Assembly: GCA_033239005.1 (NCBI GenBank)
Contig: BSQZ01000098.1
Span: 200,001 to 264,000 of the forward strand
Reading direction: 5' to 3'
DNA length: 64,000 nucleotides
Source of the DNA: Lamellibrachia satsuma
Lineage: Eukaryota; Annelida; Polychaeta; Sabellida; Siboglinidae
Part shown: positions 41,574 through 53,916 of the stretch, piece after piece
Layout of the letters: each line of letters opens with the position of its first letter
Position numbering within the stretch: position 1 is the first letter of the stretch
Position numbers and translations under genes: made by a program
Notes under the pieces: model-generated
Databases searched by the model: none
Told to the model about the DNA's origin: nothing
The model's input: only the letters and a program-made list of their open reading frames with translations

Positions 41574-42127
41574 CTATCAACTAGTTGCCTATCAGTTAAA
41601 CCGTTGTAAATTCCCTCAACGATTTGCCTATCAGTTAAGCCGTTGTACATTCCCTTAACTAGCTGCCTATCAGTTACACCGTTGTGCATTCCCTTAACTA
41701 GCTGCCTATCAGTTAAACCGTTGTACATTCCCTTAACTAGCTGCCTATCAGTTAAACCGTTGTACATTCCCTTAACTAGCTGCCTATCAGTTACACCGTT
41801 GTGCATTCCCTTAACTAGCTGCCTATCAGTTAAACCGTTGTATATTCCCTTAACTAGCTGCCTATCAGTTAAACCGTTGTATATTCCCTTAACTAGCTGC
41901 CTATCAGTTAAACCGTTGTACATTCCCTTAACTAGCTGTCTATCAGTTAAACCGTTGTACATTCCCTCAACTAGTTGCCTATCAGTTAAACCGTTGTACA
42001 TTCCCTTAACTAGCTGCCTATCAGTTAAACCGTTGTACATTCCCTCAACTAGTTGCCTATCAGTTAAACCGTTGTACATTCCCTTAACTAGCTGCCTCTC
42101 AGTTAAACCGTTGTACATTCCCTTAAA
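41574..42127. repeat. 39-bp minisatellite, about 14 copies
   Basis: The unit contains CTAGCTGCCTATCAGTTAAA and CCGTTGTACATTCCCTTAA. 39 bp is 13 codons, giving long frames on both strands with 13-residue periodicity. Confidence 0.96.
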
Positions 42128-42805
42128 TGGGATCAACTTGATATTGGCTGTGACCCAGTTAGGCACTATTCACCATATCTAAGCAAACGTAAAAAAAACA
42201 CCTTTATTCACTAGCCAACTCAGTTTCTGTGATGTTTTTTACGGCGCGTATCATAACTTATTACATTATCGGTCTCCAGCCATCTTTCGTTGCTATTGGC
42301 TACTGATAACACATCATCGATTGACTCTGGAGTAAACATAACCACTGCCATAATGCTGCATTATAGAGCCATTGAAAGCGCCTCGACCCCGCCGTCACAT
42401 GTGGCTGAACACCAAATGCCCCAAGCAGCTGCAGTCGATGGACACATTCCTCGTGGTCACCCAGGCGGAACTGTGTTGCAATGTATGAAGCCAGCATTGT
42501 AGAGAAATGACACAGTTTCACAATAAAATTTGCACGCGTGAGAGTAAACACGTAGTACCCATTCAGCCCTGATTCTGGGTCCCCAATTATTTCTACTTTA
42601 AAATTATGAAGTGATAACTTATCAAGAAAGTCTGAACATTATCGCACATCATCGGTGCTGTGGCGGTTCCATCCTCAAACACAGCTGGTCATCAAAGGTC
42701 ATTCCTACGCATCGCTGACTGCCCCAGGAACTCCCAGAGGAAATAGTTCCCATCGGGGACAGGGAATATGTTCAGAAGAGTGTCAACATCTTCCTTTGGG
42801 CCTAC
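42128..42805. other. no recognisable feature
   Basis: Single-copy sequence. Short frames on both strands are not recognised. Confidence 0.4.
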
Positions 42806-43060
42806 ATGGACAGCTGCTACAGGGACAGATGCTACATGGACAGCTGCTACAGGGACAGCTGCTACAGGGACAGCTGCTACAGAGACAGCTGCTACAGGGA
42901 CAGCTGCTACAGAGACAGCTGCTGCAGAGACAGCTGCTACAGGGACAGCTGCTACAGGGACAGCTACTACAGAGACAGCTGCTACAGAGACAGCTGCTAC
43001 AGAGACAGCTGCTACAGGGACAGCTGCTACAGAGACAGCTGCTACATGGACAGCTGCTAT
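42806..43060. repeat. 15-bp minisatellite, about 17 copies
   Basis: The unit is GCTGCTACAGGGACA with GGG/GAG/TGG variants. All frames are open (for example an Ala-Thr-Gly-Thr-Ala repeat). Frames continue into flanking sequence for 113 to 192 codons in total, but nothing outside the repeat looks conserved. Confidence 0.95.
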
Positions 43061-44679
43061 GCCAAATAATAAAGGCAGCTTCTTTAAAACTATTGACTTT
43101 GACTCTGGACAGAAAAGATACTGTAAATCCCAAACCTCCCAAATTCTTCTACCCAGAGCGATGTCAAATAACGCTGTTCTTGAGAGCCAGGCTCCCTTGT
43201 CGAACGAAACGACGCCATTGGCCGTATGTTTGAGGATGTGTTGTATGTTTATGATTAATTACATGTATTCAGCAGCATGACCAGGTCTTCATGTTATCGC
43301 AAACCAGTCGTGAAATGTTAGTTTCACTCCTGGTGGATTCATCCGAATAAACTTGGAAGTGAACTTTGTCAGACATGCCGGACCCATAGATTACATCCTA
43401 CTTCGGATTTAGTATAGCTACAATTGGATTTCTTTCCCTCCCTTCGTCCTTGTTCTTGTTCGATTTCACTTCAGAAGTCTGTTTCCCATCCTGCACCAGC
43501 GCTCCTCCCCAATCATGTGTGTAGGTCAGACATCATCAACATTATCATCATCATCATTATCGGCAACCGATAACCAATAGATAGTAATACATAATAATAA
43601 CAACGTTGATACTAATACATAATAATAACAACGTTGGAGACAGTTGTGTCACTGGTACGTATAACCATGATACTTAGCCTTGCTATACACTTCAATTGCA
43701 CGGAGACATCTTAATAACATCTCTAATCGTCAGGCCAAATTATGTGAATACAATAAATACTGTTTTACGGTTATTTTATAATAAGACCAGGCACACAGAA
43801 ATACGAGAAAATGCAACCGTATGGATATATATGATCTTACAATCTTCACCAAATGTATGGCATGCGGGAATGTGATATTAAAGTATCTCCAACAGAACGC
43901 ACAAGCAACGAGTGTGCCGACGGCGTGAGTGCAGCGTCACAACACGCAGTCTTTTTGCCAAGTGACGTTTGTCGTGCCGAGTAGATTTATGGACGTTTTA
44001 TACGTGTGACAGGTTAACATGCCAGTTGACAGACACACGTGTAGAGGGCTTTGACACAACCACAGTGTTGACACAACCACGGTGTTGACACAAACGTCAG
44101 CAAGTGGACGCCGTGATAAATGCTGAATGAAACTCTTGTTCGACTCGAGACGGTCCGCCACAGGCGGCGCCACGGTACCGGAAGTGCCATAGAGCGCCAG
44201 TTGTGGGCGTGAACAACGAGTCTCTTGTTTGGTTTCGTTCACGACAGGACCCGCGTCCATTATACCAGGGTTGTCTGTAACATGAAACTGTAGCGAGTGC
44301 GTTCAGGTAGACGTCATGCCCGCAAGCTCACGCATATAAAGATGTACTTTGTACCTAATAAAACATAACTTAATTTTAGTAAGAGACTAGAGAGGGAGAA
44401 AATGTGAAGAAAGCGGTTCGCTGAGCACGATTCTCCCATACACCATGATCGTTTCGCTGAATTGCTGTAAGGATACTATTATATTTCAAAGTATGTATGG
44501 AAAATCACGCGACTGTTTCATATTAGTTGTGAATGGTACGTGGTCTTTTGTTAAAAATTTAAAGAATTTCGCAAGTTAGAGCCATTACAAACTGTCGGTG
44601 CATATGAATGTGCTATAAACGCATAAAGATTTAAAATGATTAAATTATAATTCGTGTGTGTGTTACATTTTAGTAGCAA
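43061..44679. other. no recognisable gene, small duplications
   Basis: A 33-bp unit containing ACTAATACATAATAATAACA is duplicated at about 43588-43640. A TGTTGACACAACCAC phrase repeats near 44050-44095. No coding motif recognised. Confidence 0.4.
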
Positions 44680-44745
44680 TACAATACAATACAATATAGC
44701 TTTATTCATCCCATTGAGGGCAATTACATCGTCGTTTGGACGGGC
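44680..44745. mobile_element. (AATAC)n plus CTTTATTCATCCC tail motif
   Basis: ACAATACAATACAATA is followed by TAGCTTTATTCATCCCATTG and AGGGCAATTA. A short AT-rich repeat next to a TTTATTCATCCC/GGGCAATT pair is typical of 3' ends of minus-strand non-LTR or SINE-like elements in aquatic animals (recalled, not checked). No element body is recognised. Confidence 0.35.
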
Positions 44746-44790
44746 ACAGCATAGAAAATATTAAAGTGTAAAATATAGCATGGGTAACAG

Positions 44791-44853
44791 CGTATTACTG
44801 GCTCACGTCATCGTATTACTGGCTCACGTCATCGTATTACTGGCTCACGTCAT
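44791..44853. repeat. 21-bp tandem repeat, 3 copies
   Basis: Three copies of CGTATTACTGGCTCACGTCA plus T. Confidence 0.95.
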
Positions 44854-44939
44854 CGTAGTCACAAGAACAATAATTTTTCACATGAATACATGGAGTGCAT
44901 TTCACATTGTAACCACTGAATATATCTAGAGCATACACT

Positions 44940-44979
44940 CACGAACGCACGCACGCACGCACGCACGCACACAGACACA

Positions 44980-45073
<94 letters not shown>
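44940..45073. repeat. (ACGC)n then (CA)n microsatellite
   Basis: ACGC tetranucleotide at 44943-44969, then CA to 45072 with a few AGACAC/ATACAC interruptions. Confidence 0.97.
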
Positions 45074-45074
<1 letters not shown>

Positions 45075-45673
45075 ATGGCAGCAGGAATAAAGGATAACTT
45101 CTTACGGTTTGTTTTGCACGAGAGGCACCTAAGACGGCGGCCCGACGGCAGAGTGTCAGGCATGGGATATAGAGCATGACTGTCATTAGCTAAGATAGAA
45201 CGTGCTTTCCTGTTGTTCACAAAACTGAGTGGTGTCTCTCTGAGTCTCTCCGATTATTTTGGAGCTGACACGTACGATATCAGCACACAAACGAAGAGCA
45301 AAGAACACTCTCAATAAAAGACTTGTAAAACAGGTTTAAGTAACAAATTGTTTTTGTGAATAATTGTCTTCTACGTCAAGTTCCGGTAATGACGATACTA
45401 TTGACCGTCCTTACCATTATCTCCTAGGTAGATGGTTTGACTTTAGAAAAGTGTTTAACATGAACCCTAATTACAAAGTCATTACAGTTGACACCCGTCA
45501 ACCGTCTGTCACACCCCACTTGTCGTCTCAACATTGGAAGGCGACAGTCAACTTGTCCAGGTGTAAGCTTGTAACACGAGCTCTGCAGGTCCAGCGACTG
45601 GGGCTAATCACGTCGGATCACTTATACACGCGGACGACGCACAACAAGGCGAAGTACAGTTCAGTGGAAAATA
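45074..45673. other. no recognisable feature
   Basis: Single-copy sequence. The plus frame 45364-45711 only overlaps the next array at its end and is not recognised. Confidence 0.35.
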
Positions 45674-46672
45674 TATGGAGGCGGACAATGATTTTACATT
45701 GGACCGTGTAGAAGATGACAACTATTTTACAGTGGACCGTGTAGAAGATGACAACTATTTTACAGTGGACCGTGTAGAAGATGACAACTATTTTACAGTG
45801 GACCGTGTAGAGGAGGACAACTATTTTACAGTGGACCCTGTAGAGGAGGACAACTATTTTACAGTGGACCGTGTAGAAGAGGACAACTATTTTACAGTGG
45901 ATCGTGTAGAGGAGGACAAGTATTTTACAGTGGACCGTGTAGAGGAGGACTACTATTTTACAGTGGACCGTGTAGAGGAGGACAACTATTTTACAGTGGA
46001 CCGTGTAGAGGAGGACAACTATTTTACAGTGGACCGTGTAGAGGAGGACAACTATTTTACAGTGGACCGTGTAGAAGAGGACAACTATTTTACAGTGGAC
46101 CGTGTAGAGTAAGACTACTATTTTATAGTTGGCCGTGTAGAGGAGGACAACTATTTTACAGTTGGCCGTGTAGAGGAGGACAACTAATTTACAGTGGACC
46201 GTGTAGAGGAGGACAACTATTTTAAAGTGGACCATGTAGAGGAGGACAACTATTTTACAGTGGACCGTGTAGAGGAGGACAACTATTTTTACAGTGGACC
46301 GAGTAGCTGAAGACAACGATTTTACAGTGGACCGTGTAGAGGAGGACAACTGTTTTACAGTGGACCGTGTAGAAGAGGACAACTATTTTACAGTGGACCA
46401 TGTAGAGGAAGACAATTAATTTACAGTGGACCGTGTAGAGGAGGACAACTATTTTACAGTGGACCGTGTAGCGGAGGACAATTAATTTACAGTGGACCGT
46501 GTAGCGGAGGACAATTAATTTACAGTGGACCATGTAGAGGAAGACAATTATTTTACAGTGGACCGTGTAGAGGAGGACAACTATTTTACAGTGGACCGTG
46601 TAGAGGAGGACAACTATTTTACAGTGGACCGTTTAGAGGAGGACTACTATTTTACAGTCGGTCTTGTAGAAA
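45674..46672. repeat. 33-bp minisatellite, about 30 copies
   Basis: The unit contains GTGTAGAGGAGGACAACTAT and TTTACAGTGGACC, 11 codons. On the plus strand it reads VEEDNYFTVDR, open from 45675 to 46112, then broken by TAA/TAG variants and a 1-bp insertion near 46290. The breaks argue against a coding repeat domain. Confidence 0.95.
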
Positions 46673-46837
46673 AGGACAAAGGAGGAACATATGAAGATGG
46701 TAAAGGCAGAACTGGAAAGGTCCTGCTCGCATTCATCACCTCAAACACGGCGGAGTACGACAGCCTTCGCAACAATTAATAAAACTGCATCCGAAATTAA
46801 ATTAGAATCTGATGAACAGCTTCCTGCTCTACGGCTG

Positions 46838-47783
46838 TGAGCCATGGAGAATAACCACGCGTGTACGGCCCTGACCCATGGAGAGTAACCATGTGTGTAC
46901 GGCTCTGAGCCATGGAGAGTAACCACGCGTGTACGGCCCTGACCCATGGAGAGTAACCACGTGTGTACGGCCCTGACCCATGGGGAGTAACCACATATGT
47001 ACGGCTCTGAGCCATGGGGAGTAACCACATATGTACGGCTCTGAGCCATGGAGAGTAACCACATATGTACGGCTCTGAGCCATGGGGAGTAACCACATAT
47101 GTACGGCTCTGAGCCATGGGGAGTAACCACATATGTACGGCTCTGAGCCATGGGGAGTAACCACATATGTACGGCTCTGAGCCATGGAGAATAACCACGC
47201 GTGTACGGCCCTGACCCATGGAGAGTAACCACATATGTACGGCTCTGAGCCATGGAGAATAACCACGCGTGTACGGCCCTGACCCATGGAGAGTAACCAC
47301 ATATGTACGGCTCTGAGCCATGGGGAGTAACCACATATGTACGGCTCTGAGCCATGGAGAGTAACCACGTGTGTACGGCTCTGAGCCATGGAGAGTAACC
47401 ACGCGTGTACGGCTGTGAGCCATGGAGAGTAACCACATATGTACGGCTCTGAGCCATGGGGAGTAACCACATATGTACGGCTCTGAGCCATGGAGAGTAA
47501 CCACGCGTGTACGGCCCTGACCCATGGAGAGTAACCACATATGTACGGCCCTGACCCATGGAGAGTAACCACGTGTGTACGGCTCTGACCCATGGAGAGT
47601 AACCACGTGTGTACGGCTCTGACCCATGGAGAGTAACCACATATGTACGGCCCTGACCCATGGAGAGTAACCACGTGTGTACGGCTCTGACCCATGGAGA
47701 GTAACCACATATGTACGGCTCTGAGCCATGGAGAGTAACCACGTGTGTACGGCTCTGAGCCACGGAGAGTAACCACGATGCAT
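46838..47783. repeat. 34-bp minisatellite, about 28 copies
   Basis: The unit contains CCATGGAGAGTAACCAC then one of three 8-mers (GCGTGTAC, GTGTGTAC, ATATGTAC), then GGCTCTGAG or GGCCCTGAC. Unit types occur in recurring blocks. It is open in all minus frames (up to 399 codons) because the unit lacks minus-strand stops. Confidence 0.96.
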
Positions 47784-47833
47784 CCTCCAAATTAAAAACG
47801 CAAAAACTGGAAACAAACAAACAGCTGACGGGG

Positions 47834-47891
47834 AGGACAGACAGACAGAGAGACAGACATACATACAGACAGACAGACAGACAGACAGACA
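47834..47891. repeat. (ACAG)n tetranucleotide
   Basis: ACAG/GACA repeats with AGAG and ATAC interruptions. Confidence 0.93.
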
Positions 47892-48889
47892 TATAACCAG
47901 GCAAGAGATCGAGAAAAGAATATATACCTAGATAAAGCACAATTTCCGAAAAGTAAATGAGTCGAGGAAGAAATATGGAAGTTGGGAATCATCTGGAAAG
48001 AGATAAAAATCGACGAAAAAGAGAGTACGTTGGAGTGTTGGTTGACATTATGCTCCAGTTGGAGTGTTGGTTGACATTATGCTCCAGTTGGGGCGAACAC
48101 GATTAAGTAAGTCAGTAATTTACACCCGCATTGTCGTATTTGGTTTAGTTCTACCTCAGGCGAAAGAGGTCACGAAATTAAGATTCCTGACTTGAGATCG
48201 ACGGACATAATGACCGCAAGGCACAAGACGGACAGTCGAATAGTCAGCTTCAACATTTAACAAGTTGCGCTGATATAAGAAGCGATACCAACATAAATTA
48301 TCAAAGTTAGAGGCATTCGACGTATGCTGTTAACGACGAGGCCATACCATTTGTTAAACAATTATAAACTAACAATTACTAAAACAAAAATGCCACTGTG
48401 TTATGACAAGATTATTATATAGGTATTTGCAATTATGATTACACTAGGGAGATTGCTGTTCAAATATTTGTTGCACACGTGTCATTCACATACATGTGTT
48501 CAACATATTTGTACGACATGTGTACGTCTCCTGATTGCACTGCAATCTATCGGTAAGTCAGAAGACGGCAACAGAGCTTGGACAAATCATGTCAAAGAGA
48601 GAAGAAATGTGTTGTCCTGTTATAAAATATCGAGTACAACACGGACAAAACACAAAACTATACAGAAGATAAACTGTTCCTATCAGGGTGACGTCTTTGT
48701 TTGGGGGCTTTGCCGGAGAAAGGAGGAAAGCGATTGTTTTTGGAGCATAAAAAAGACAGCGAACTTTGCACATTTGCCGAGTCTGTCAAATGTGCGTAGC
48801 GCATGACGAAATAAAGGTCCCATGTCTACGACCCCTGCACAGAGATGACTGGTTTGTTCGCGTTGACTTTTGTGGGTTTTGTACGGACC
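47892..48889. other. no recognisable gene, one 29-bp duplication
   Basis: A 29-bp unit with TTGGAGTGTTGGTTGACATT occurs twice at about 48030-48088. The 123-codon frame at 48435-48806 is not recognised. Confidence 0.4.
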
Positions 48890-49575
48890 GCTGCCGGCTA
48901 CATGACCTCTGTCGCGATCGGCTGCCAGCTACATGACCTCTGTCGCGGTCGGCTGCCAGCTACATGACCTCTGTCGCGATCGGCTGCCAGCTACATGACC
49001 TCTGTCGCGATCGTCTGCCAGCTACATGACCTCTGTCGTGATCGGCTGCCAGCTACATGACCTCTGTCGCGGTCGGCTGCCAGCTACATGACCTCTGTCG
49101 CGATCGGCTGCCAGCTACATGACCTCTGTTGAGATCGGCTGCCAGCTACATGACCTCTGTCGCGGTCGGCTGCCAGCTACATGACCTCTGTCGCGATCGG
49201 CTGCCGGCTACATGACCTCTGTCGCGATCGGCTGCCAGCTACATGACCTCTGTCGCGATCGGCTGCCGGCTACATGACCTCTGTCGCGATCGGCTGCCGG
49301 CTACATGACCTCTGTCGCGATCGGCTGCCGGCTACATGACCTCTGTCGCGATCGGCTGCCGGCTACATGACCTCTGTCGCGATCGGCTGCCAGCTACATG
49401 ACCTCTGTCGCGATCGGCTGCCGGCTACATGACCTCTGTCGCGATCGGCTGCCAGCTACATGACCTCTGTCGCGGTCGGCTGCCAGCTACATGACCTCTG
49501 TCGCGATCGGCTGCCGGCTACATGACCTCTGTCGCGGTCGGCTGCCAGCTACATGACCTCTGTCGCGATCGGCTG
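48890..49575. repeat. 31-bp minisatellite, about 22 copies
   Basis: The unit contains GATCGGCTGCCAGCTACATG and ACCTCTGTCGC, with GCCAGC/GCCGGC and CGATCG/CGGTCG variants. It is CpG-rich and highly homogeneous. Confidence 0.96.
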
Positions 49576-50309
49576 GTGTTCCACTGTAATCAGTAGGGTA
49601 ATTTCGTTGCAATCAATGGGGAATTTCCGTTTTTTTCTTAATGACGTTTTACGTGATGGGGAGTGACAATAAGCTTAATGGAAACATGTTCCTCCAAACA
49701 GGGACATTTCTTTGAAATTCGTAGATTCCGATACACTGTGGTGATTTCATTTACCATTACATTTACCGTTTTATTGTGTCGCCTGACGACAGCCGTCCGT
49801 CAGTCTTGGGGTGCGTCCGTTTGTTCTGTGCTCTCAGAGACACTTAAGGGCGGGTTGCTGCCTTCACCCGCGGGCGTGCGCACAGCAACACTTGTTCAGA
49901 TAACAAGTTATTGGTTTACGTCTGCTCGAAAACAAGGTCAAACATCGCAACAAAAACAGTCCTATGGCGCCGCTACTGGCGATGGAAGTCGATAATTAAT
50001 GGTTCTTATCGGCCGCGCCTGGGGGAGGTTCTGTGGCAGTATCGACAAGGCGTAGCAATGTACGACCAGAGTGTGACACGATCGAACGACAAACTATAAG
50101 ACCACCCGCCAACACAATGGTTTTCGGAAATTTGTATAACACTTACTCTCCTGAAATTACTGATCATTATTTGATTATTCTATTTGTATATCGTCACGGT
50201 ATGTATGGTTGATTCACACATTTGCGACACCATTAAAGCATGTGTAGTTTGACCATTGGTGATTTGACCATTGGTGATTTGACCATTGATCCAACTGTTG
50301 GTTGTTAAC
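49576..50309. other. no recognisable gene, one 17-bp triplicate
   Basis: TTTGACCATTGGTGA occurs as a 17-bp repeat three times at about 50250-50292. The plus frame 49663-49995 contains a hydrophobic stretch but no known family. Confidence 0.35.
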
Positions 50310-50510
50310 AGACTTGTTGACAAGTCACAATCTGGCGAGTCAACTCAAGCTGCAAGTCAATGACTTCCAAGTCAAGTCTCAAGTCAATGACCTCCAAGTC
50401 AAGTCTCAAGTCAATGACCTCCAAGTCAATGACCTCCAAGTAAAGTCTCAAGTCAATGACCTCCAAGTCAAGTCTCGAGTCATCTCTCTGAATTCTAAGT
50501 CAAGTCCCAA
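50310..50510. repeat. left flanking direct repeat with 27-bp tandem units
   Basis: It starts ACTTGTTGACAAGTC, then has about five 27-bp units with CAAGTCAATGACCTCCAAGT, then GAGTCATCTCTCTGAATTC. A diverged single version of the same series lies at 52628-52740, on the other side of the 47-bp array. Confidence 0.8.
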
Positions 50511-50585
50511 TTCACCAGGGTTTACCAATTGCTATGATTGTGCTGGTTTATCGCCGGTAATTTTAGCGGGAGATTTGGGCAGATG

Positions 50586-52580
50586 CTGCACCGCTACGAC
50601 ACTAACCAATCACAGTAAGTACTCGATAATTACTGCACCGCCACGACACTAACCAATCACAGTAAGTACTCGATAATTACTGCACCGCTACGACACTAAC
50701 CAATCACAGTAAGTACTCGATAATTACTGCACCGCTACGACACTAACCAATCACAGTAAGTACTCGATAATTACTGCACCGCTACGACACTAACCAATCA
50801 CAGTAAGTACTCAATAATTACTGCACCGCTACGACACTAACCAATCACAGTAAGTACTCGATAATTACTGCACCGCTACGACACTAACCAATCACAGTAA
50901 GTACTCGATAATTATTGCACCGCTACGACATTAACCAATCACAGTAAGTACTCGATAATTACTGCACCGCCACGACACTAACCAATCACAGTAAGTACTC
51001 GATAATTACTGCACCTCTACGACACAAACCAATCATAGTAAGTACTCAATAATTACTGCACCGCTACGACACAAACCAATCATAGTAAGTACTCAATAAT
51101 TACTGCACCGCTACGACACTAACCAATCACAGCAAGTACTCAATAATTACTGCACCGCTACGACACAAACCAATCATAGTAAGTACTCAATAATTACTGC
51201 ACCGCTACGACACTAACCAATCACAGTAAGTACTCAATAATTACTGCACCGCTACGACACTAACCAATCACAGTAAGTACTCAATAATTACTGCACCGTT
51301 ACGACACAAACCAATCATAGTAAGTACTCAATAATTACTGCACCGCCACGACCCTAACCAATCACAGTAAGTACTCAATAATTACTGCACCGCTACGACA
51401 CTAACCAATCACAGTAAGTACTCAATAATTACTGCACCGCTACGACACTAACCAATCACAGTAAGTACTCAATAATTACTGCACCGCCACGACACTAACC
51501 AATCACAGTAAGTACTCAATAATTACTGCACCGCTATGACACTAACCAATCACAGTAAGTACTCAATAATTACTGCACCGCTACGACACTAACCAATCAC
51601 AGTAAGTACTCGATAATTACTGCACCGCTACGACACTAACCATTCACAGTAAGTACTCGATAATTACTGCACCGCTACGACACTAACCATTCAGAGTAAG
51701 TACTCGATAATTACTGTACCGCTACGACACTAACCATTCACAGTAAGTACTCAATAATTACTGCACAGCAAAGACACTAACCAATCACAGTAAGCACTCA
51801 ATAATTACTGCACCGCTACGACACAAACCAATCACAGTAAGTACTCGATAATTACTGCACCGCTACGACACTAACCATTCACAGTAAGTACTCGATAATT
51901 ACTGCACCGCTACGACACTAACCAATCACAGTAAGCACTCAATAATTACTGCACCGCTACGACACTAACCAATTACAGTAAGTACTCAATAATTACTGCA
52001 CCGCTACGACACTAACCAATTACAGTAAGCACTCAATAATTACTGCACCGTCACGACACTAACCAATCACAGTAAGCACTCAATAATTACTGCACCGCTA
52101 CGACACTAACCAATTACACTAAGTACTCAATAATTACTGCACCGCCACGACACTAACCAATCACAGTAAGTACTCAATAATTACTGCACCGTTACGACAC
52201 AAACCAATCACAGTAAGTACTCGATAATTACTGCACCGCTACGACACTAGCCATTCCTCAATAATTACTACACCGCCACGACACTAACCAATCACAGTAA
52301 GTACTCAATAATTACTGCACCGCTACGACACTAACCATTCACAGTAAGTACTCAATAATTACTGCACCCTACCACACTAAATATTCATAGTAAATACTCA
52401 ATAATTACTGCTACCACACTAAACATTCATAGTAAGTACTCAATAATTACTGCTAAGGCACTAAACATTCATAGTAAGTACTCAATAATTACTGCTACGA
52501 CACTAAACATTAATAGTAAGTACTCAATAATTACTGCTACGACACTAACCAATCACAGTAAGTACTCAATAATTACTGCA
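50586..52580. repeat. 47-bp minisatellite, about 42 copies
   Basis: The unit contains TGCACCGCTACGACACTAAC and CAATCACAGTAAGTACTCGA then TAATTAC. CGATAA and CAATAA variants are grouped regionally. The last units (52380-52560) are shortened and diverged. Confidence 0.96.
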
Positions 52581-52627
52581 TTCGGTGCGGCTTGTCACGT
52601 CTCGTTTTGTGTACGTTTCGAACCACC

Positions 52628-52740
52628 GGACTTGTTAGCAAGTAGCAAACTGGCAAGTCAAGTCTCAAGTCAATCACCTCCAAGTCCAGTAGAATCGAGT
52701 GATCTCTCTGAATTCAAAGTCAAGTCGCAAGTCATGAAAA
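52628..52740. repeat. right flanking direct repeat
   Basis: ACTTGTTAGCAAGTAG, then GCAAGTCAAGTCTCAAGTCA, CACCTCCAAGTCC and GATCTCTCTGAATTC match 50310-50510 in the same order and orientation. Confidence 0.75.
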
Positions 52741-52862
52741 TGTACGACTCGAGTCCGACTCGAGTCAGCCACTGTGACTCGAGTCAGCCTCTGTGACTCG
52801 AGTCAGCCACTGTGACTCGAGTCAGCCTCTGTAACTCGAGTCTGCCCCCAGCGACTCGAGTC
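52741..52862. repeat. 19-bp repeat of the palindrome GACTCGAGTC
   Basis: Five to six units of GACTCGAGTCAGCCACTGT, each with a perfect 10-bp palindrome. Confidence 0.92.
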
Positions 52863-53616
52863 AGCTATTCAAACTTTGGTCAGTGAATATGAAATAAAAA
52901 TAAAACTAAAAAATACACCTTTTCGGCAAAAAAATACCATGCGACATGAAATATGTCACATGGATGTCAGATGTCAACTTGGCCTAAATTGTCAAACCAT
53001 AAATAGGTAGTTAAATGTTTCCGTTCTTCGTGAACAAACCATAAATAGGTAGACAAATGTTTCCATTCTTCGTGAACAATTCGTTTGTGGACTTTACTAA
53101 ATAAAAAGTCCCGAGTTACTTTAATTTGTCAGTTCGACGGCACATGAAAAATAACAGTCAAAGAAATAAAGATTTCGATCCAGCAACTTATTTACTTTCT
53201 TGACAAAGGTCGAACTATAAATACACTGTGCATACAAAATGATATACTTTGAAGCAAACACATTAGGAATGCGAAATAAGTCAACTTTATTTAGTTTGAG
53301 GTGCCTATTTGTGGACGAACTCACACAATCAGCAACATAAATTACTTCATAATTTGTGTTAGTTAAACATTTTTACCATGACTCGTTTTATGACGTTAGT
53401 ATTACATGTCCGAGGTCAGGATACAAAGTGGACTGTAGTTGGACAGATGGCGCTGTGACTGTTGACTCAATGGTGCCCAACGTGGGTGGTTGACAAATCA
53501 CCTGGACCCGTTCCCCGACCACAGGCTTATACTGGACGCTGACTCGTGGGAAAATATGGGACATTGACCAGACTAAAATGTGTTTTTGACAAACATACAG
53601 TTCATTAAATGTTGTA
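52863..53616. other. no recognisable gene, one 42-bp duplication
   Basis: A 42-bp unit containing AAACCATAAATAGGTAG and TTCTTCGTGAAC is tandemly duplicated at 52994-53077. The rest is unique. Confidence 0.4.
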
Positions 53617-53840
53617 CTCCTTGTGTGCATGGTGTATACGTGGTGCATGGTGCTTGTGTGCACGGTGCATACGTGGTGCATGGTGCTCGTGTGCACGGTG
53701 CATACGTGGTGCATGGTGCTTGTGTGCACGGTGCATACGTGGTGCATGGTGCTTGTGTGCACGGTGCATACGTGGTGCATGGTGCTCGTGTGCACGGTGC
53801 ATACGTGGTACATGGTGCTTGTGTGCACGGTGCATACGCC
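53617..53840. repeat. 33-bp minisatellite, about 6.5 copies
   Basis: The unit contains TGTGTGCACGGTGCATACGT and GGTGCATGGTGC. Open frames on both strands are shadows. Confidence 0.95.
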
Positions 53841-53916
53841 GAATACTTGGCATATTGGGGAGCAGTAAACCGTAACGTGTTCCCAACGAGTTAATCCCGT
53901 ACCGTGAAGTCTGGAC

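Noticed and set aside
42655..43280. Possible small secreted repeat proteins (QLLQG, ATGTA, DSCYR)
   Set aside because: All three frames over the 15-bp array are open, with no consistent signal peptide or conserved flank.
45675..46112. Acidic VEEDNYFTVDR repeat protein
   Set aside because: The same array later carries stops and a frame-breaking insertion, and there is no non-repetitive domain. A coding repeat would keep frame.
46741..47940. 399-codon minus open frame and two overlapping long frames
   Set aside because: All three minus frames are open because the 34-bp unit lacks stops. They are shadows of the array.
50586..52580. CAGTAAGT in each 47-bp unit as repeated splice donors, and CCAAT boxes
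   Set aside because: The motif is only partly donor-like and there are no flanking exons. It is best explained as unit sequence.
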